A stretch of DNA of 64,000 nucleotides from Streptomyces tailanensis (GCF_008386495.1 NZ_VTHJ01000055.1:1-64000); one strand, 5' to 3'; shown: positions 17,443-26,344, counted from the stretch's first letter. Notes: generated by a model not told the origin, from the letters alone. Made by a program: numbers and translations.

Positions 17443-18959
17443 ATCCGCTCGCGGTCGTCGGCCGACTCCGCCGGGGCGGTGACACCGAGCAGGGCGGCCG
17501 CGCGGTCGGTGGTCGTGCCGGGCGCGGAGAGCTCCGCCCAGGACGCCTTCACCTTGCGGTCCACCTCCGCCCGGGGCTCGGCGAGCAGCCGCTCCACGAC
17601 GGCGTACTCGCGGCCTCGCAGGGAGATCGCGGAGACCGGAGCCTGGATCACACCGGGGCTGTTGTAGTTGTCCCCGGTCCTCTCGAACATGGTCGCGCCG
17701 TCACGGGTCGCCCTGATCGCCAGCCAGACCATCAGGACGCCCCGCGCGTCGCAGTGCGCTCCCCCATACCGTTCGTGCCCCACCACCAGTCCCCGGGCGA
17801 CGCTCGCGGCGAACTCCAGCTCCCGCTCGCCGCCCCACGCCGTACTCACCGTCAGCTCACCGGGCGCGGCGGGCGAGAGCTCCCACATGCCCGACGGTCC
17901 GTCGAGCGCGGCGACCTTCTGCCGTACGGTCAGCGCCCGCGTCGCCTCCGGTCCGCTGGCCAGTGACCGGGCCTTGTCCGTCACCAGGGCCCATTCGTCG
18001 ATCCAGGGGGTGAACTCGGGGAAGGCGCAGTACGTCGTCGCCCCGCGCCGCTCGCAGTCCTGCACCGCCGCCGGGTCACGGGTCGCCACCTCCCGCGCCT
18101 CGCGCACCGCGTCCGACGGCGCCATGCCCTGGAGGACGACGGTGGCCACGACCGCGCCGAGCGACGCCACGGCAGTGACCCGCACGGCCCGCGTCCGGCC
18201 ACCGCTCACCAGGACCGCCCCCGCCGCCGCCAGTACCGAGAGCGCCAGCAGGTACAGCGCGTGCCATCCGGCGGGCCGCCCCAACAGGTCCGACGGCAAT
18301 GGCTGCCCGCCGTCGTCGACCACCACCGGGGACACGCTGCGCAGCCAGGAGCCAGGCTCCGGGGAGGCCGCGAAGATGAAGGTGCCCGCCAGTAGGGCGA
18401 CCGCGGCCAGGGGAGCCACGAGCGCCGACCCGGCCACCCGGCCGAGCAGCACCCCGAGGACCGCGCAGACCAGTATCAGCAGCGGCCCGGTCAGCAGCTC
18501 GAACACCGACCCGCGCCCCACCGCCCCGGGCTTCAACGCCCCGGCCGTGAACTGCCCGGTCACGATCAATGCCGTCACCAGCACCGTCGGCAGCACGGAC
18601 AGCAGATGCGCACAGGTGCGCTGCCACGGCGGCAGTACCAGCACGGCGAAGTGCCCGTCGGTGCCACGCCGGTGTGAGCGCAGCACTGCCAGGTTGGCGG
18701 CGATCATCACCACCGGGCCCAGCAGCACGTGTCCCAGCTGTGTCTCGCGGTCGATGTCCTGCAGAACCGGATAGGCGTCCTCCGGCTCACCGCCCGGCCA
18801 CAGCAACACTGTCAGGTACGCCGCCAGGGCGGCCAGCACCAGGGGGTGCAGCAGCAGACGCCGTGCCTCCACCCGGGCCAGCGCGAGCACCGCCCGCCGC
18901 GCGTCCCCGGTCGGCGCCGGGAACGGTGCCACGGCCGGGGCCTCGGTCACGGCCGTCAT
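17433..18959 (-). CDS. ABC transporter permease-like membrane protein
   Basis: 508 residues. The N-terminal half has six or so membrane helices in the style of ABC-2 permeases (VEARRLLLHPLVLAALAAYLTVLL; RSHRRGTDGHFAVLVLPPWQRT). The C-terminal half, from about residue 270, is a soluble domain with several Cys (CERRGATTYCAFPEFTPW, HCDARGVL) that probably faces outward. The ATG at 18959 overlaps the ATPase stop as ATGA, showing tight coupling. It likely forms the membrane part of the exporter or regulator complex with the adjacent ATPase. Confidence 0.8.
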   Translation of the reverse strand: MTAVTEAPAVAPFPAPTGDARRAVLALARVEARRLLLHPLVLAALAAYLTVLLWPGGEPEDAYPVLQDIDRETQLGHVLLGPVVMIAANLAVLRSHRRGTDGHFAVLVLPPWQRTCAHLLSVLPTVLVTALIVTGQFTAGALKPGAVGRGSVFELLTGPLLILVCAVLGVLLGRVAGSALVAPLAAVALLAGTFIFAASPEPGSWLRSVSPVVVDDGGQPLPSDLLGRPAGWHALYLLALSVLAAAGAVLVSGGRTRAVRVTAVASLGAVVATVVLQGMAPSDAVREAREVATRDPAAVQDCERRGATTYCAFPEFTPWIDEWALVTDKARSLASGPEATRALTVRQKVAALDGPSGMWELSPAAPGELTVSTAWGGERELEFAASVARGLVVGHERYGGAHCDARGVLMVWLAIRATRDGATMFERTGDNYNSPGVIQAPVSAISLRGREYAVVERLLAEPRAEVDRKVKASWAELSAPGTTTDRAAALLGVTAPAESADDRERMCA

Positions 18960-19837
18960 GCCGCCACCTCCGCCGGCGTGTCGCCGCCGAGTGCGAGCAG
19001 ATAGCCGTCCTCCAGCGTCGGGTCGACCAGCCGGGCGCCCGCCGGCGGATCCCCGACGTTGCGGAACTCGCCCGTCCCGGTGCGCCATCCGGCTCGGGCA
19101 CCGGGCTGACGCTCCGCGCTGCTCCACACCCGGCCGTCGGCCACCGCCGTCAGCTCGGCGGCCGTACCGTCGAACCGCACCCGGCCCTTGTCCATCACCA
19201 CCACTCGGTGGCACAACATCGCCACGTCCTCCGTCTGGTGGGTGGACAGCAGCACCGTCCGGCCCTCGCCGGCCTCCGCGATCAGCTCCCGGAACCTCAT
19301 CCGCTGCTCCGGGTCCAGCCCGACCGTGGGCTCGTCCAGGACGAGGAACTTCGGATCGCCGACCAGGGCCGCCGCCAGCGCCACCCGCTGCCGCATGCCT
19401 CCGGAGAGTTTGCGGATCCGCTTGCCGCGCACGTCCGCGAGACCGACCGCGTCGAGCACCCGACGGGCCTCGGCGTGCCGGGTGCGCCGGTCCGTCAGCT
19501 CCTTGAGGATCGCCACGTAGTCGATGAACTCGAAGGCGGTGAAGTCCGGATGGAATCCGGGGTTCTGCGGCAGATAGCCCAGTGCTCCGCGTGCGTCCTG
19601 CCGACCGCGCACGGTGCTCGGATCGTGCCCGAGGACGGTGAACGCCCCGTTGTCCGGCGGGGTCGCCGTCGCCAGGATCCGCAACAGCGTCGTCTTGCCC
19701 GCGCCGTTCGGGCCGAGCAGCCCGGTGACGCCTTCGGTCAGCCGCAGCGTGACATCGTCGACCGCCCTCGTACCGCGATACCTCAGGGCCAGCCCGGCGG
19801 CCGAGACCGTGGGCCGACTGCCCGGGGGTCGTGTCAT
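18956..19837 (-). CDS. ABC transporter ATP-binding protein
   Basis: 293 residues. Walker A is GPNGAGKTT, the Q-loop region YLPQNPGFHPDFTAFEFIDY, the signature LSGGMRQRVALAAAL, Walker B FLVLDEPTVGLD and the H-loop STHQTEDV. This is the ABC-2/DrrA-like type that pairs with separate permeases. It is preceded by the 9-bp repeat array (19856-19995) and followed by the permease with an ATGA overlap. Confidence 0.92.
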   Translation of the reverse strand: MTRPPGSRPTVSAAGLALRYRGTRAVDDVTLRLTEGVTGLLGPNGAGKTTLLRILATATPPDNGAFTVLGHDPSTVRGRQDARGALGYLPQNPGFHPDFTAFEFIDYVAILKELTDRRTRHAEARRVLDAVGLADVRGKRIRKLSGGMRQRVALAAALVGDPKFLVLDEPTVGLDPEQRMRFRELIAEAGEGRTVLLSTHQTEDVAMLCHRVVVMDKGRVRFDGTAAELTAVADGRVWSSAERQPGARAGWRTGTGEFRNVGDPPAGARLVDPTLEDGYLLALGGDTPAEVAA

Positions 19838-19855
19838 GACAGCCTCCTGGCTGCG

Positions 19856-19995
19856 AATCGAAGGGTCCGAGGAACCGGAGGAATCGGAGAGATCACGGGA
19901 ATCGGAGGGATTCGAGGGATCACAGAGGTCTGAGGGATCAGAGGGATCGGAGGGATCCGAGGGGTCACAGGGATCACAGGGATCACAGGGATCGG
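19856..19995. repeat. Nine-base tandem array (GATCACAGG/GATCAGAGG)n
   Basis: About 140 bases of 9- to 10-base units. The last three (GATCACAGG) are exact and the rest drift. The array spans the gap between the anti-sigma gene and the ABC ATPase; the anti-sigma stop codon (19983-19985) is itself inside a repeat unit. Confidence 0.85.
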
Positions 19996-20813
19996 AACGA
20001 AGGGCCGAGCCGACGGCCGCTGTCGAAACGGTCCCGCGCAGTCACCAGCAGCGCCGTCGCCACCACCGCGACCGCCGCCGCCGCGCCCTGACCTTCGGCG
20101 GTGAAGGGCAGCGGCGTACCGGAGGCCAGCAGGCCGCTCAGCGCCACCAGGGCGGTCCAGCCGGCACCTACCAGCGCCGGCGCGAGCACGGGCCCCAGCC
20201 GGGCCGTCAAGGCGACCCCGGTCGAGGTCAGCGCGAGCGCCGGCAGCAGCCAGCCGAGCGCCGCCAGCCCGTACGACGGCAGCGTCAGGCTCGCCAGCCC
20301 GCTCAGTACCGTCGTCGTCGACAGCACGGCGACGGTCCGGATCATCAGCAGCCTGAAGGTGTGCGTCGGCGCGACCACGGCCATCTCGTACGTCGGGTCC
20401 AGCCCGGGGCCGAACGACACCGCCACCCCCACCAGCGGCAGCAGCGGCGCCGTGGCCAGCAGCATCAGCGGCGAGGCGGCCAGTCCCACGCCGACCGCGA
20501 GCAGCAGGGTGAGCACGACGGCGCCGAGCCAGGAGCGGCGCAGCACCGGAGTCGCCGCGAGCAGCCGCGCGGTGTGGTCGGCGACCCCAACCCGGATCAG
20601 CAGCGACTCGACCGGGCCGGGCCTCGGGGCGTCCAGTTCGGCGTCCAGCCGGGCCCAGCCCGCGTCGGTCTCGGCGGCCGGGACATGGGCCGTGAGCGCC
20701 GCCCGGCAGTCCGCGCAGGCGGCGAGGTGGGTCTCGACGGACCACAGCCGCGGCGCCGCCAGCACCCCGTGCGCGTACTCCCGCAGGTCCCCGTCATCGG
20801 CGTGCCAGCTCAT
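19983..20813 (-). CDS. Membrane anti-sigma factor with zinc-binding motif
   Basis: 276 residues. The N-terminal cytoplasmic part carries the zinc anti-sigma signature H-x3-C-x2-C (ETHLAACADCRAAL, near residues 27-40), which binds the cognate ECF sigma. About six membrane helices follow. The start overlaps the sigma stop (ATGA), so the two are made together. The last residues come from repeat DNA, so C-terminal length may vary between strains. Confidence 0.88.
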   Translation of the reverse strand: MSWHADDGDLREYAHGVLAAPRLWSVETHLAACADCRAALTAHVPAAETDAGWARLDAELDAPRPGPVESLLIRVGVADHTARLLAATPVLRRSWLGAVVLTLLLAVGVGLAASPLMLLATAPLLPLVGVAVSFGPGLDPTYEMAVVAPTHTFRLLMIRTVAVLSTTTVLSGLASLTLPSYGLAALGWLLPALALTSTGVALTARLGPVLAPALVGAGWTALVALSGLLASGTPLPFTAEGQGAAAAVAVVATALLVTARDRFDSGRRLGPSFRSL

Positions 20814-21361
20814 GTCAGGCCCTCCCGCAACTGCTTCCGGGCGCGCATGGCCCGCGTCTTGACCGTGCCCGGCGGAATGCCCAGCAGAACGGCCGCCTCA
20901 CGCGTCGTCAGGCCGTCGATCACCGTGGCCTGCAACACCGCCCGCAACTCCGGCGAGAGCCCGGCCAGCGAGCCCGCCAGGTCGCCGTGCCGCACCCGGG
21001 CCAGCACCTGTTCCTCGGCGGACTCCTCATCACGATGGCGCAGCCGGGCCAGCGCCTGGCGCAACCGGCCACGGGCCCCGTCGCCACGCAGCGCGTCCAC
21101 CAGCCGACGCGATCCGATCCGCCACAACCAGCCCGCCACATCACCTTCGCGGCGATAGCGGGCGGCTCCCCGCCACACGTCGAGGAACGTCTCCTGTACG
21201 ACGTCGTCGACGAGCACCGGATCGGCGCACCGCCCGCGCAGCCGCAGCACGAGCCACGGAGCGTACTGGCGGTACAGCTCCTCGAAGGCGCGACGGTCCC
21301 CGTCCGCGACGGCCCGCAACAGCTCGGCGTCGCCCGGACTCCCCCTGTTCGTTTCGCTCAC
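20810..21361 (-). CDS. ECF-type RNA polymerase sigma factor
   Basis: 183 residues. Region 2 reads AFEELYRQYAPWLVLRLRGRC...VDDVVQETFLDVWRGAARYR, and region 4 reads LSPELRAVLQATVIDGLTTREAAVLLGIPPGTVKTRAMRARKQLRE. Length and domain spacing are normal. It probably transcribes its own operon (anti-sigma, ABC ATPase, two membrane proteins) and is held inactive by the adjacent anti-sigma factor until an envelope signal arrives. The signal is unknown. Confidence 0.93.
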   Translation of the reverse strand: MSETNRGSPGDAELLRAVADGDRRAFEELYRQYAPWLVLRLRGRCADPVLVDDVVQETFLDVWRGAARYRREGDVAGWLWRIGSRRLVDALRGDGARGRLRQALARLRHRDEESAEEQVLARVRHGDLAGSLAGLSPELRAVLQATVIDGLTTREAAVLLGIPPGTVKTRAMRARKQLREGLT

Positions 21362-21424
21362 ACACCTTCATCGGACGAGGGGCCCCGAGCGGTTCACGCG
21401 ACGGCGTTCTGATCGGCCGACGTG

Positions 21425-22474
21425 TCAGGCCACCCGGACCCGAAGGGAGTAGAAGCGAGTCGTCTGGGCGGCGTTCTGGTTGTCGTCACTCACCAGCAGG
21501 ACGCGCAGCCGGCCGTGCCGTGCCCCCGTACCGCCGGTGATCGTCATGCCCTCGATGTTGTCGAGCAGCGGGTTCGGCTGCGGCTGCTTGGCGGTGGCGC
21601 CGAGGGTCGGGCAGTTCACGAGGTCGGCGAGGAGGGTCTTGCGGACGAGTCGTACGCCGTCGCCGTCCTGCCCGGTGAGTACGTCGACGTCGCTGGTGTC
21701 CGTGGCGTGGCGCGTCTCGGCGACGTAGAGGCGGACCGTGTTGCCGACGCCGGCCGTGAAGCCGCGCTCCAGCACGAGCAGCCGCCCGCCCGGGAGGCCC
21801 GCGACCTCGACGACTCCGAGCCCGCTGTCGGCGCGGTAACCGTACTGGGCCGCGAGCCGGAAGTCCTCGCCGCTGCCGTGCCGTTGCCAGGTCTGGAAGC
21901 GGACGACCCCGGTCGTGTCCCCGGTGAGCGCGCCCTCCATCGTGGCGAGCAGCGTACGGCCGCCGGGGAGGAGGGTGAGCCCCTCGAAGGTCTGGTTGGT
22001 GGCGGCGCGCCCGGCGGGGGCGACCTTCAGCTCGTCGGGCACGGGAAGGCTGCCGAGGGGTCGGCCTTCGCGGTCGTAGCGGCGTATGGACGGCTCGGTC
22101 TCGGAGGTGACGAGGCGGGTGCCGTCCCGGTCGACGACCAGGCCCTCGGAGTCGAGCGCCGTGCCGGTCTCGGTGGCGAGGGGGACGACACCCTTCGGCT
22201 GGAAGCTCCTGGCGTCGAGGGCGAAGAGGGAGGACCGGTCGGAGACGGCGAGCAGGGACCCGTCCCGGTCGACGGCGAGGGCGGAGAAGTTACCGACGAA
22301 GGTGCCCTCGTACGTCGTCTTGTCGAGGGCGTCGGAGTACGCGTCGATGGAGACGGACGACGAACAGGCGTGACTCTGCGGCGAGTCGGCGTGCACCGGC
22401 CCGGCGGCGGCGAAGGTGGTGGTGGCCGCGGCCAGGCCGGCGGTCAGGGTCGCGAGGAGGGTTCTGAGAGGCAT
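21425..22474 (-). CDS. Secreted esterase-like protein of the phytase-like family
   Basis: 349 residues with a signal peptide (MPLRTLLATLTAGLAAATTTFAAAG, cleaved near VHA-DS). Beta-propeller-like repeats include NFSALAVDRDGSLLAVSDR, DSEGLVVDRDGTRLVTSE, TFEGLTLLPGGRTLLATMEGA and DNIEGMTI; the DxEG/FEGL motifs are characteristic of the 'esterase-like activity of phytase' group. Enzymatic activity is not proven for most members. It is monocistronic. Confidence 0.82.
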   Translation of the reverse strand: MPLRTLLATLTAGLAAATTTFAAAGPVHADSPQSHACSSSVSIDAYSDALDKTTYEGTFVGNFSALAVDRDGSLLAVSDRSSLFALDARSFQPKGVVPLATETGTALDSEGLVVDRDGTRLVTSETEPSIRRYDREGRPLGSLPVPDELKVAPAGRAATNQTFEGLTLLPGGRTLLATMEGALTGDTTGVVRFQTWQRHGSGEDFRLAAQYGYRADSGLGVVEVAGLPGGRLLVLERGFTAGVGNTVRLYVAETRHATDTSDVDVLTGQDGDGVRLVRKTLLADLVNCPTLGATAKQPQPNPLLDNIEGMTITGGTGARHGRLRVLLVSDDNQNAAQTTRFYSLRVRVA

Positions 22475-22534
22475 GGCGTCACGGTAGGGCGACGCCGGTG
22501 ATACGGAGATGGCCTCTCCGTGAACGTCCGGATA

Positions 22535-23500
22535 TCAGCCGCCGGTCGGTACGCCCGGCACGGGCACGGTCGCTTCCTGAGGCTGGTTGGTGGGCACGTA
22601 CCGCTGCGTGCTCGCGGACGTCGTGACGGGTACGAGGTCCTTGTGGATGACCTTGGCGACGTTCTGGATGGTGTTGACGCCGTACTTCATGTCGGGGTTG
22701 CCGTGGGTGAGGACGGTGATCGTGTAATCCCGTCCGCCGCCCTTGAACGTACCGACGCTGTGCACCCGCCAGCCGTGCGTGGCGCGGGACAGCCACCCGT
22801 TCTTGACGTGCACCTTCACGGTCGACGGCGCCCCGGCCGGGGTCCCCCAGCGCTGCGAGGAGACGACCTTGTTCATGAGCTTGAGGATGTAGGCGCGGGC
22901 GCTGTCGCTGAGGACGGAGTTCTTCGCGGTGAGGAGCGCCAGCAGCCGCTGCTCGTCCCGGACGGTGATCTGGGTGAGCCCCCAGTAGTTGTTGGCGCCC
23001 GGCTTGGTCTGGGTCATCTTGGCCGCGGTCAGGAAGGCCTGGATCTTCTTGACCCCGAGCTGCTTCCACAGGGTGCTGGTGGAGGCGTTGTCGGACTTGG
23101 TGATCATCGCGGTGGCGAGCTTGGCCTCGCGGTCGGTGAGGTACCGGTTGGTCTTCTTGGCGTCGTGGAGCAGCGCCGCGAGCACGGTCACCTTCACGAC
23201 ACTGGCCGAGTCGAACGCGGTGCCGCTCCGCAGGGTGCAGGTGGTGTTGGTGGCCCGCTCGAACAGCCCGACCGCCACGGTGCCCTTCCGCTTGGCGAGG
23301 GCTGCCGTGATGTCCTTCTTCAGCTTCGCGGCCAGCCCGGCCTGGTTCGACGTGCAGCTGACCTGCGGTGTCGTGGCGGAGGCCGGCGCCGCGCCCACGG
23401 CCAACGGTACGAGCAACCCGGCCCCGATCCCCGCGGCGAGCACACGGGCCCGTCTGGACGTCCGGGATATCCGGTGAGTCCGGGACATCCGGTAAGTCAT
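22535..23500 (-). CDS. Secreted serine hydrolase of the class A beta-lactamase fold
   Basis: 321 residues from the ATG at 23500, with an Arg-rich N-region and signal helix. Catalytic SxxK is SASVVK, the second motif is SDN (KSDNAST), and the third is KNG (VKNGW) in place of KTG. The omega-loop ExxLN of true class A beta-lactamases is missing. The protein is therefore more likely a penicillin-binding or other serine hydrolase than an effective beta-lactamase. The C-terminal tail is a Pro/Thr-rich extension. Confidence 0.82.
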   Translation of the reverse strand: MTYRMSRTHRISRTSRRARVLAAGIGAGLLVPLAVGAAPASATTPQVSCTSNQAGLAAKLKKDITAALAKRKGTVAVGLFERATNTTCTLRSGTAFDSASVVKVTVLAALLHDAKKTNRYLTDREAKLATAMITKSDNASTSTLWKQLGVKKIQAFLTAAKMTQTKPGANNYWGLTQITVRDEQRLLALLTAKNSVLSDSARAYILKLMNKVVSSQRWGTPAGAPSTVKVHVKNGWLSRATHGWRVHSVGTFKGGGRDYTITVLTHGNPDMKYGVNTIQNVAKVIHKDLVPVTTSASTQRYVPTNQPQEATVPVPGVPTGG

Positions 23501-23715
23501 GAGGCTTTCCCATCCCCTTGAGTGGTGAAGAACGCGCCACTCGCGCATTCACCTCACTCGACTCGCGGAGATGACCGAAAGTTGTACACGAGTTCGCACG
23601 AACTCCGGTGACCCGGTGGGGAGGGGGCACCCACGCCACTCAAGGAGGCTTCCTTTGCTGGTCCGTGAATCCTCGTTCACCGTCGAGCTCGGCGAGAACG
23701 GCTACCGGGATTCAT

Positions 23716-25180
23716 TCGTAGTGCGTCGGGCTTCAGACCGGCGGTGAAGCGGATCCGGTGGTCGCGACGCGAAGCGTCGCGGTGGCCTTCCGGCGCAGCC
23801 GGGCAGAGAGCATTGGCCAGTAGCCGGCGACAGGTTGAACGAATGTTCTGCCTGGTGCTGGCGGGTCGGCCGTTTCTACGATGCTCGCATGCAGCTTCGA
23901 TACGTCTTCAGGATGTACCCGGAGCCCGGCCAGCAGGGCGCGTTGGCGAGGGCGTTCGGGTGCGCCCGCGTCGTGTTCAACGACGCCGTGCGCGCCCGCC
24001 GCGACGCCCACGCGGCCGGCGAGCGGTACCCGACGTCCGCCGTGCTGTCCAAGACACTGATCACCCAGGCCAAGGCCCGCCCGGAGCGGGCCTGGCTCGC
24101 GGAGGTCTCCCAGGTCGTGCTCCAGCAGGCGCTGCGGGAGGCGGATGCGGCATACGCGAACTTCTTCGCCTCGTTGAAGGGGGAGCGGGCCGGGGCGCGG
24201 GTGGGTGAGCCGCGCTTCCGCTCCCGCCGGGACGCCCGTCAGGCGGTGCGGTTCACCGCGAACGCCCGCTGGAAGATCACCGAGGGCGGGAGGCTGCTGC
24301 TGCCGAAGATCGGAGCAATCAAGGTCAAGTGGTCGCGGGAGTTGCCCGTGAGGCCGTCGAGCGTGACGGTGATCAAAGATGCGGCCGGAAGGTACTTCGC
24401 CAGCTTCGTCATCGACACCGACCCCGAAACGGACCGGGAGCGCTGGGACGAGCCGGAGCCGGACGCCGTGATCGGCATCGACCTGGGCCTGACCCACTTC
24501 GCCGCCCTCTCGGACGGCACAAAGATCGACTCCCCGCGGTTTCTGCGCCGGGCGGAGAAGAAGCTGAAGAAGGCCCAGAAAGACCTTGCCCGCAAGCGGA
24601 AGGGATCGAAGAACCGCGAGAAGGCGAGAGTGAAGGTCGCCCAGGCGCACGCGAAGGTCGCCGACGCGCGCCGCGAGTTCCACCACCAGCTCTCCACGAA
24701 GCTGATCCGCGAGAACCAAGCGGTCGCGGTGGAGGACCTGGCGGTCAAAGGACTGGCGCGCACGAAGATGGCCAAGAGCGTGCACGACGCGGGCTGGTCA
24801 CAGTTCGTGACCATGCTCGCGTACAAGGCCGAACGGTACGGCCGCATGTTCGTCAAGATCGATCGGTTCGAGCCGACCAGCCAGGTCTGCTCCGCCTGCG
24901 GCCACCGCGACGGCCCCAAACCCCTCGACGTGCGCGAGTGGACCTGCAGTGCCTGCGGGACCTTCCACGACCGCGACGTGAACGCCGCACAGAACGTGAA
25001 ACAGGCCGCCGGACTGGCGGTGACAGCCTGCGGAGCGCGGGTAAGACCAGGACTCGTCCCGGCACAGCGCGAAGAAACAGGAAGCCACGGAATCCCTACA
25101 GGAACCTGCGCCGCGCAGCAGCACAGCACCCCGTAGGAACGGCCAGAATCCTCGCGCTTCAGCCCGAGGAGCATGTCAAC
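23716..25180 (+). mobile_element. IS200/IS605-type (IS1341-like) element with tnpB only
   Basis: About 1465 bases. The left flank ends in TTCAT (23711-23715), the likely TAM. The element starts TCGTAGTGCG and has a 7-bp hairpin at 23764-23780. It ends ...GAGGAGCATGTCAAC at 25180, after a small hairpin (25150-25154 with 25165-25169). There is no target duplication and no tnpA, so movement would need a Y1 transposase in trans. The ends are placed by restoration of the split gene's frame; a 2-base ambiguity (TC on either side) remains. Confidence 0.85.
23889..25136 (+). CDS. tnpB: TnpB RNA-guided nuclease (transposase family OrfB)
   Basis: 415 residues from the ATG at 23889 (MQLRYVFRMYP, the usual TnpB start). 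The N-terminal helix-turn-helix-like region is followed by a RuvC-type core with all three acidic residues: Asp198 in GIDLGLTHFA, Glu282 in VAVEDLAVKGL and Asp363 in DRDVNAAQN. The zinc finger CSACGHRD...CSACG lies between the last two. TnpB proteins cut DNA that carries a TAM and matches the RNA guide encoded at the element's right end, which helps retain the element. No inactivating change was seen. The C-terminal tail overlaps the presumed guide-RNA scaffold. Confidence 0.93.
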   Translation: MQLRYVFRMYPEPGQQGALARAFGCARVVFNDAVRARRDAHAAGERYPTSAVLSKTLITQAKARPERAWLAEVSQVVLQQALREADAAYANFFASLKGERAGARVGEPRFRSRRDARQAVRFTANARWKITEGGRLLLPKIGAIKVKWSRELPVRPSSVTVIKDAAGRYFASFVIDTDPETDRERWDEPEPDAVIGIDLGLTHFAALSDGTKIDSPRFLRRAEKKLKKAQKDLARKRKGSKNREKARVKVAQAHAKVADARREFHHQLSTKLIRENQAVAVEDLAVKGLARTKMAKSVHDAGWSQFVTMLAYKAERYGRMFVKIDRFEPTSQVCSACGHRDGPKPLDVREWTCSACGTFHDRDVNAAQNVKQAAGLAVTACGARVRPGLVPAQREETGSHGIPTGTCAAQQHSTP

Positions 25181-25198
25181 TCATCGGCTTCACCGACG
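25040..25198 (+). ncRNA. Predicted omega RNA (TnpB guide RNA)
   Basis: In this family the guide RNA covers the 3' end of tnpB and the element's right end, and its guide is the first bases of the flank. Here the scaffold would end at GTCAAC (25180) and the guide would begin TCATCGGCTTCACCGACG (25181-25198). The 5' limit is a guess. Confidence 0.5.
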
Positions 25199-25682
25199 AC
25201 GACTACGAGTACCCCCGCGAGGTGCCCTTCGGCTGGCGCTGCGGTCCGGCCACCGAAGCCAACGCCGTCGTCCTCACCACCACCGACACCGGCCCCCTCC
25301 GCATCACCGTCCAGGTCCACGACGCCCCGCCGACCCCGGAGACCGACGGCGAGTGGGAGCCCGCGGAGGAACTCAGCCTCGCCCCGACCTCCCCCACGTC
25401 TGCCTCGCGACCCTCGAACAGGGCGACATCATGGACGCCTGGCCGGACGACGAACCCCCGCTCTCCCCCTACACCTCCGTCGGCTGGGCGCGCATGCGCC
25501 TGTACTGCCCCGCCGACGACCCCGACCCCGGCATCGGCGACCACGGCGAACGCCACCTGATCCAGTTCTGGCCCGTACCCGAGGCCGCCCCTCCGATCCA
25601 CCCCGAGATCACCGAGGAGGACCGTCAGGCCCGCGCCGCGTACGCCGTGGACATGGCGATGTCCGTGGAGGACTACTCCTAG

Positions 25683-25988
25683 CTAGTCCTTGTCGTCATC
25701 CGACGCGGAAAGGCGCGCACCCCGGCTCTCCGCGATCCGGTGGACGTCGGTCAGGGACTCGCTCATCCGTGCCAGCAGGAAACGGAGTTGGGGGACGGTC
25801 GCGCGTCTGTCGGCGAGCATGTCGGCCGCGTGGCCGAGGAGTTCACCGGCCATACCGAGCTGGACGGCCTCGATGTCGTCGGCCAGACGCGAGACATACC
25901 CCGTCCCCTCCCCGACCACGTAACACCGCTTGCCCCCGGCCCCCGTCCAGGGCAACAGCCGCGCCCCACCCGCACCGCTCACGTCCAC
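25683..25988 (-). CDS. Conserved hypothetical protein of the XRE/DUF397 neighbourhood
   Basis: 101 residues from a GTG at 25988. The N-terminal half (LLPWTGAGGKRCYVVGEGTGYVSRLADDIE) looks like a small beta sheet; the C-terminal half is helical (MAGELLGHAADMLADR...SESLTDVHRIAESRGARL). The start overlaps the 3' end of the gene upstream (25979-26224) by 10 bases, suggesting a two-gene unit divergent from the XRE regulator. Similar proteins are common beside XRE/DUF397 genes in Streptomyces; their role is unknown. Confidence 0.75.
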   Translation of the reverse strand: MDVSGAGGARLLPWTGAGGKRCYVVGEGTGYVSRLADDIEAVQLGMAGELLGHAADMLADRRATVPQLRFLLARMSESLTDVHRIAESRGARLSASDDDKD

Positions 25989-26224
25989 GCCCCCGTCTCC
26001 CTCAGATACAGCGCCCGCCGCCTGGCCTCCTCAAGCCGGCACCACATCGGTTCATGGTCGGCGGCGAGCCAAGGGGGTACGCGCCCGCCGCCGCGCAGGG
26101 CCGGAGGGAGCGGGCCGAGGTGGTGGACGGTCGGGCCGGTGGGGGTGCAAGTCAGGCGTTTCCGCAGCGACTTGACCACGCGGGCGATACGGTTGCGCAC
26201 GTCGTCAGCTCCGTTCTGGTTCAA
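25979..26224 (-). CDS. Small basic hypothetical protein
   Basis: 81 residues from a TTG at 26224; a GTG ten codons or so downstream is a possible alternative start. It is rich in Arg and Trp (ARVVKSLRKRLT, PPWLAADHEPMWCRLEEARRRALYLRE). It overlaps the next gene by 10 bases and is transcribed away from the XRE regulator. No family recognised. Confidence 0.6.
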   Translation of the reverse strand: MNQNGADDVRNRIARVVKSLRKRLTCTPTGPTVHHLGPLPPALRGGGRVPPWLAADHEPMWCRLEEARRRALYLRETGAWT

Positions 26225-26344
26225 GGGATTGCGCGGTTGATGGCCACGCCCCCGGACCGCTGCAACGGTCGCGGGGGTTCGCTTTGTGTAGCGAACCGCT
26301 CACAGACTGGGACATGCCCGGCTAGTCTCGCCAGGGGTCAGAAG

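Larger units (their letters stand above)
23655..25682 (+). pseudogene. Hypothetical protein gene split by a TnpB element and also frameshifted
   Basis: The 5' piece (TTG at 23655 with AAGGAGG at 23642-23648, to 23715) reads LLVRESSFTVELGENGYRDS. Joining base 23715 directly to 25181 restores frame: ...YRDSFIGFTDDDYEYPREVP.... The frame then breaks near 25381-25385 (CTCGCCCCGACC); a one-base loss is the simplest explanation, after which the protein continues as PDLPHVCLATLEQGDIMDAW to the stop at 25682. The intact protein would be about 180 residues, acidic, with no family recognised. Confidence 0.8.
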
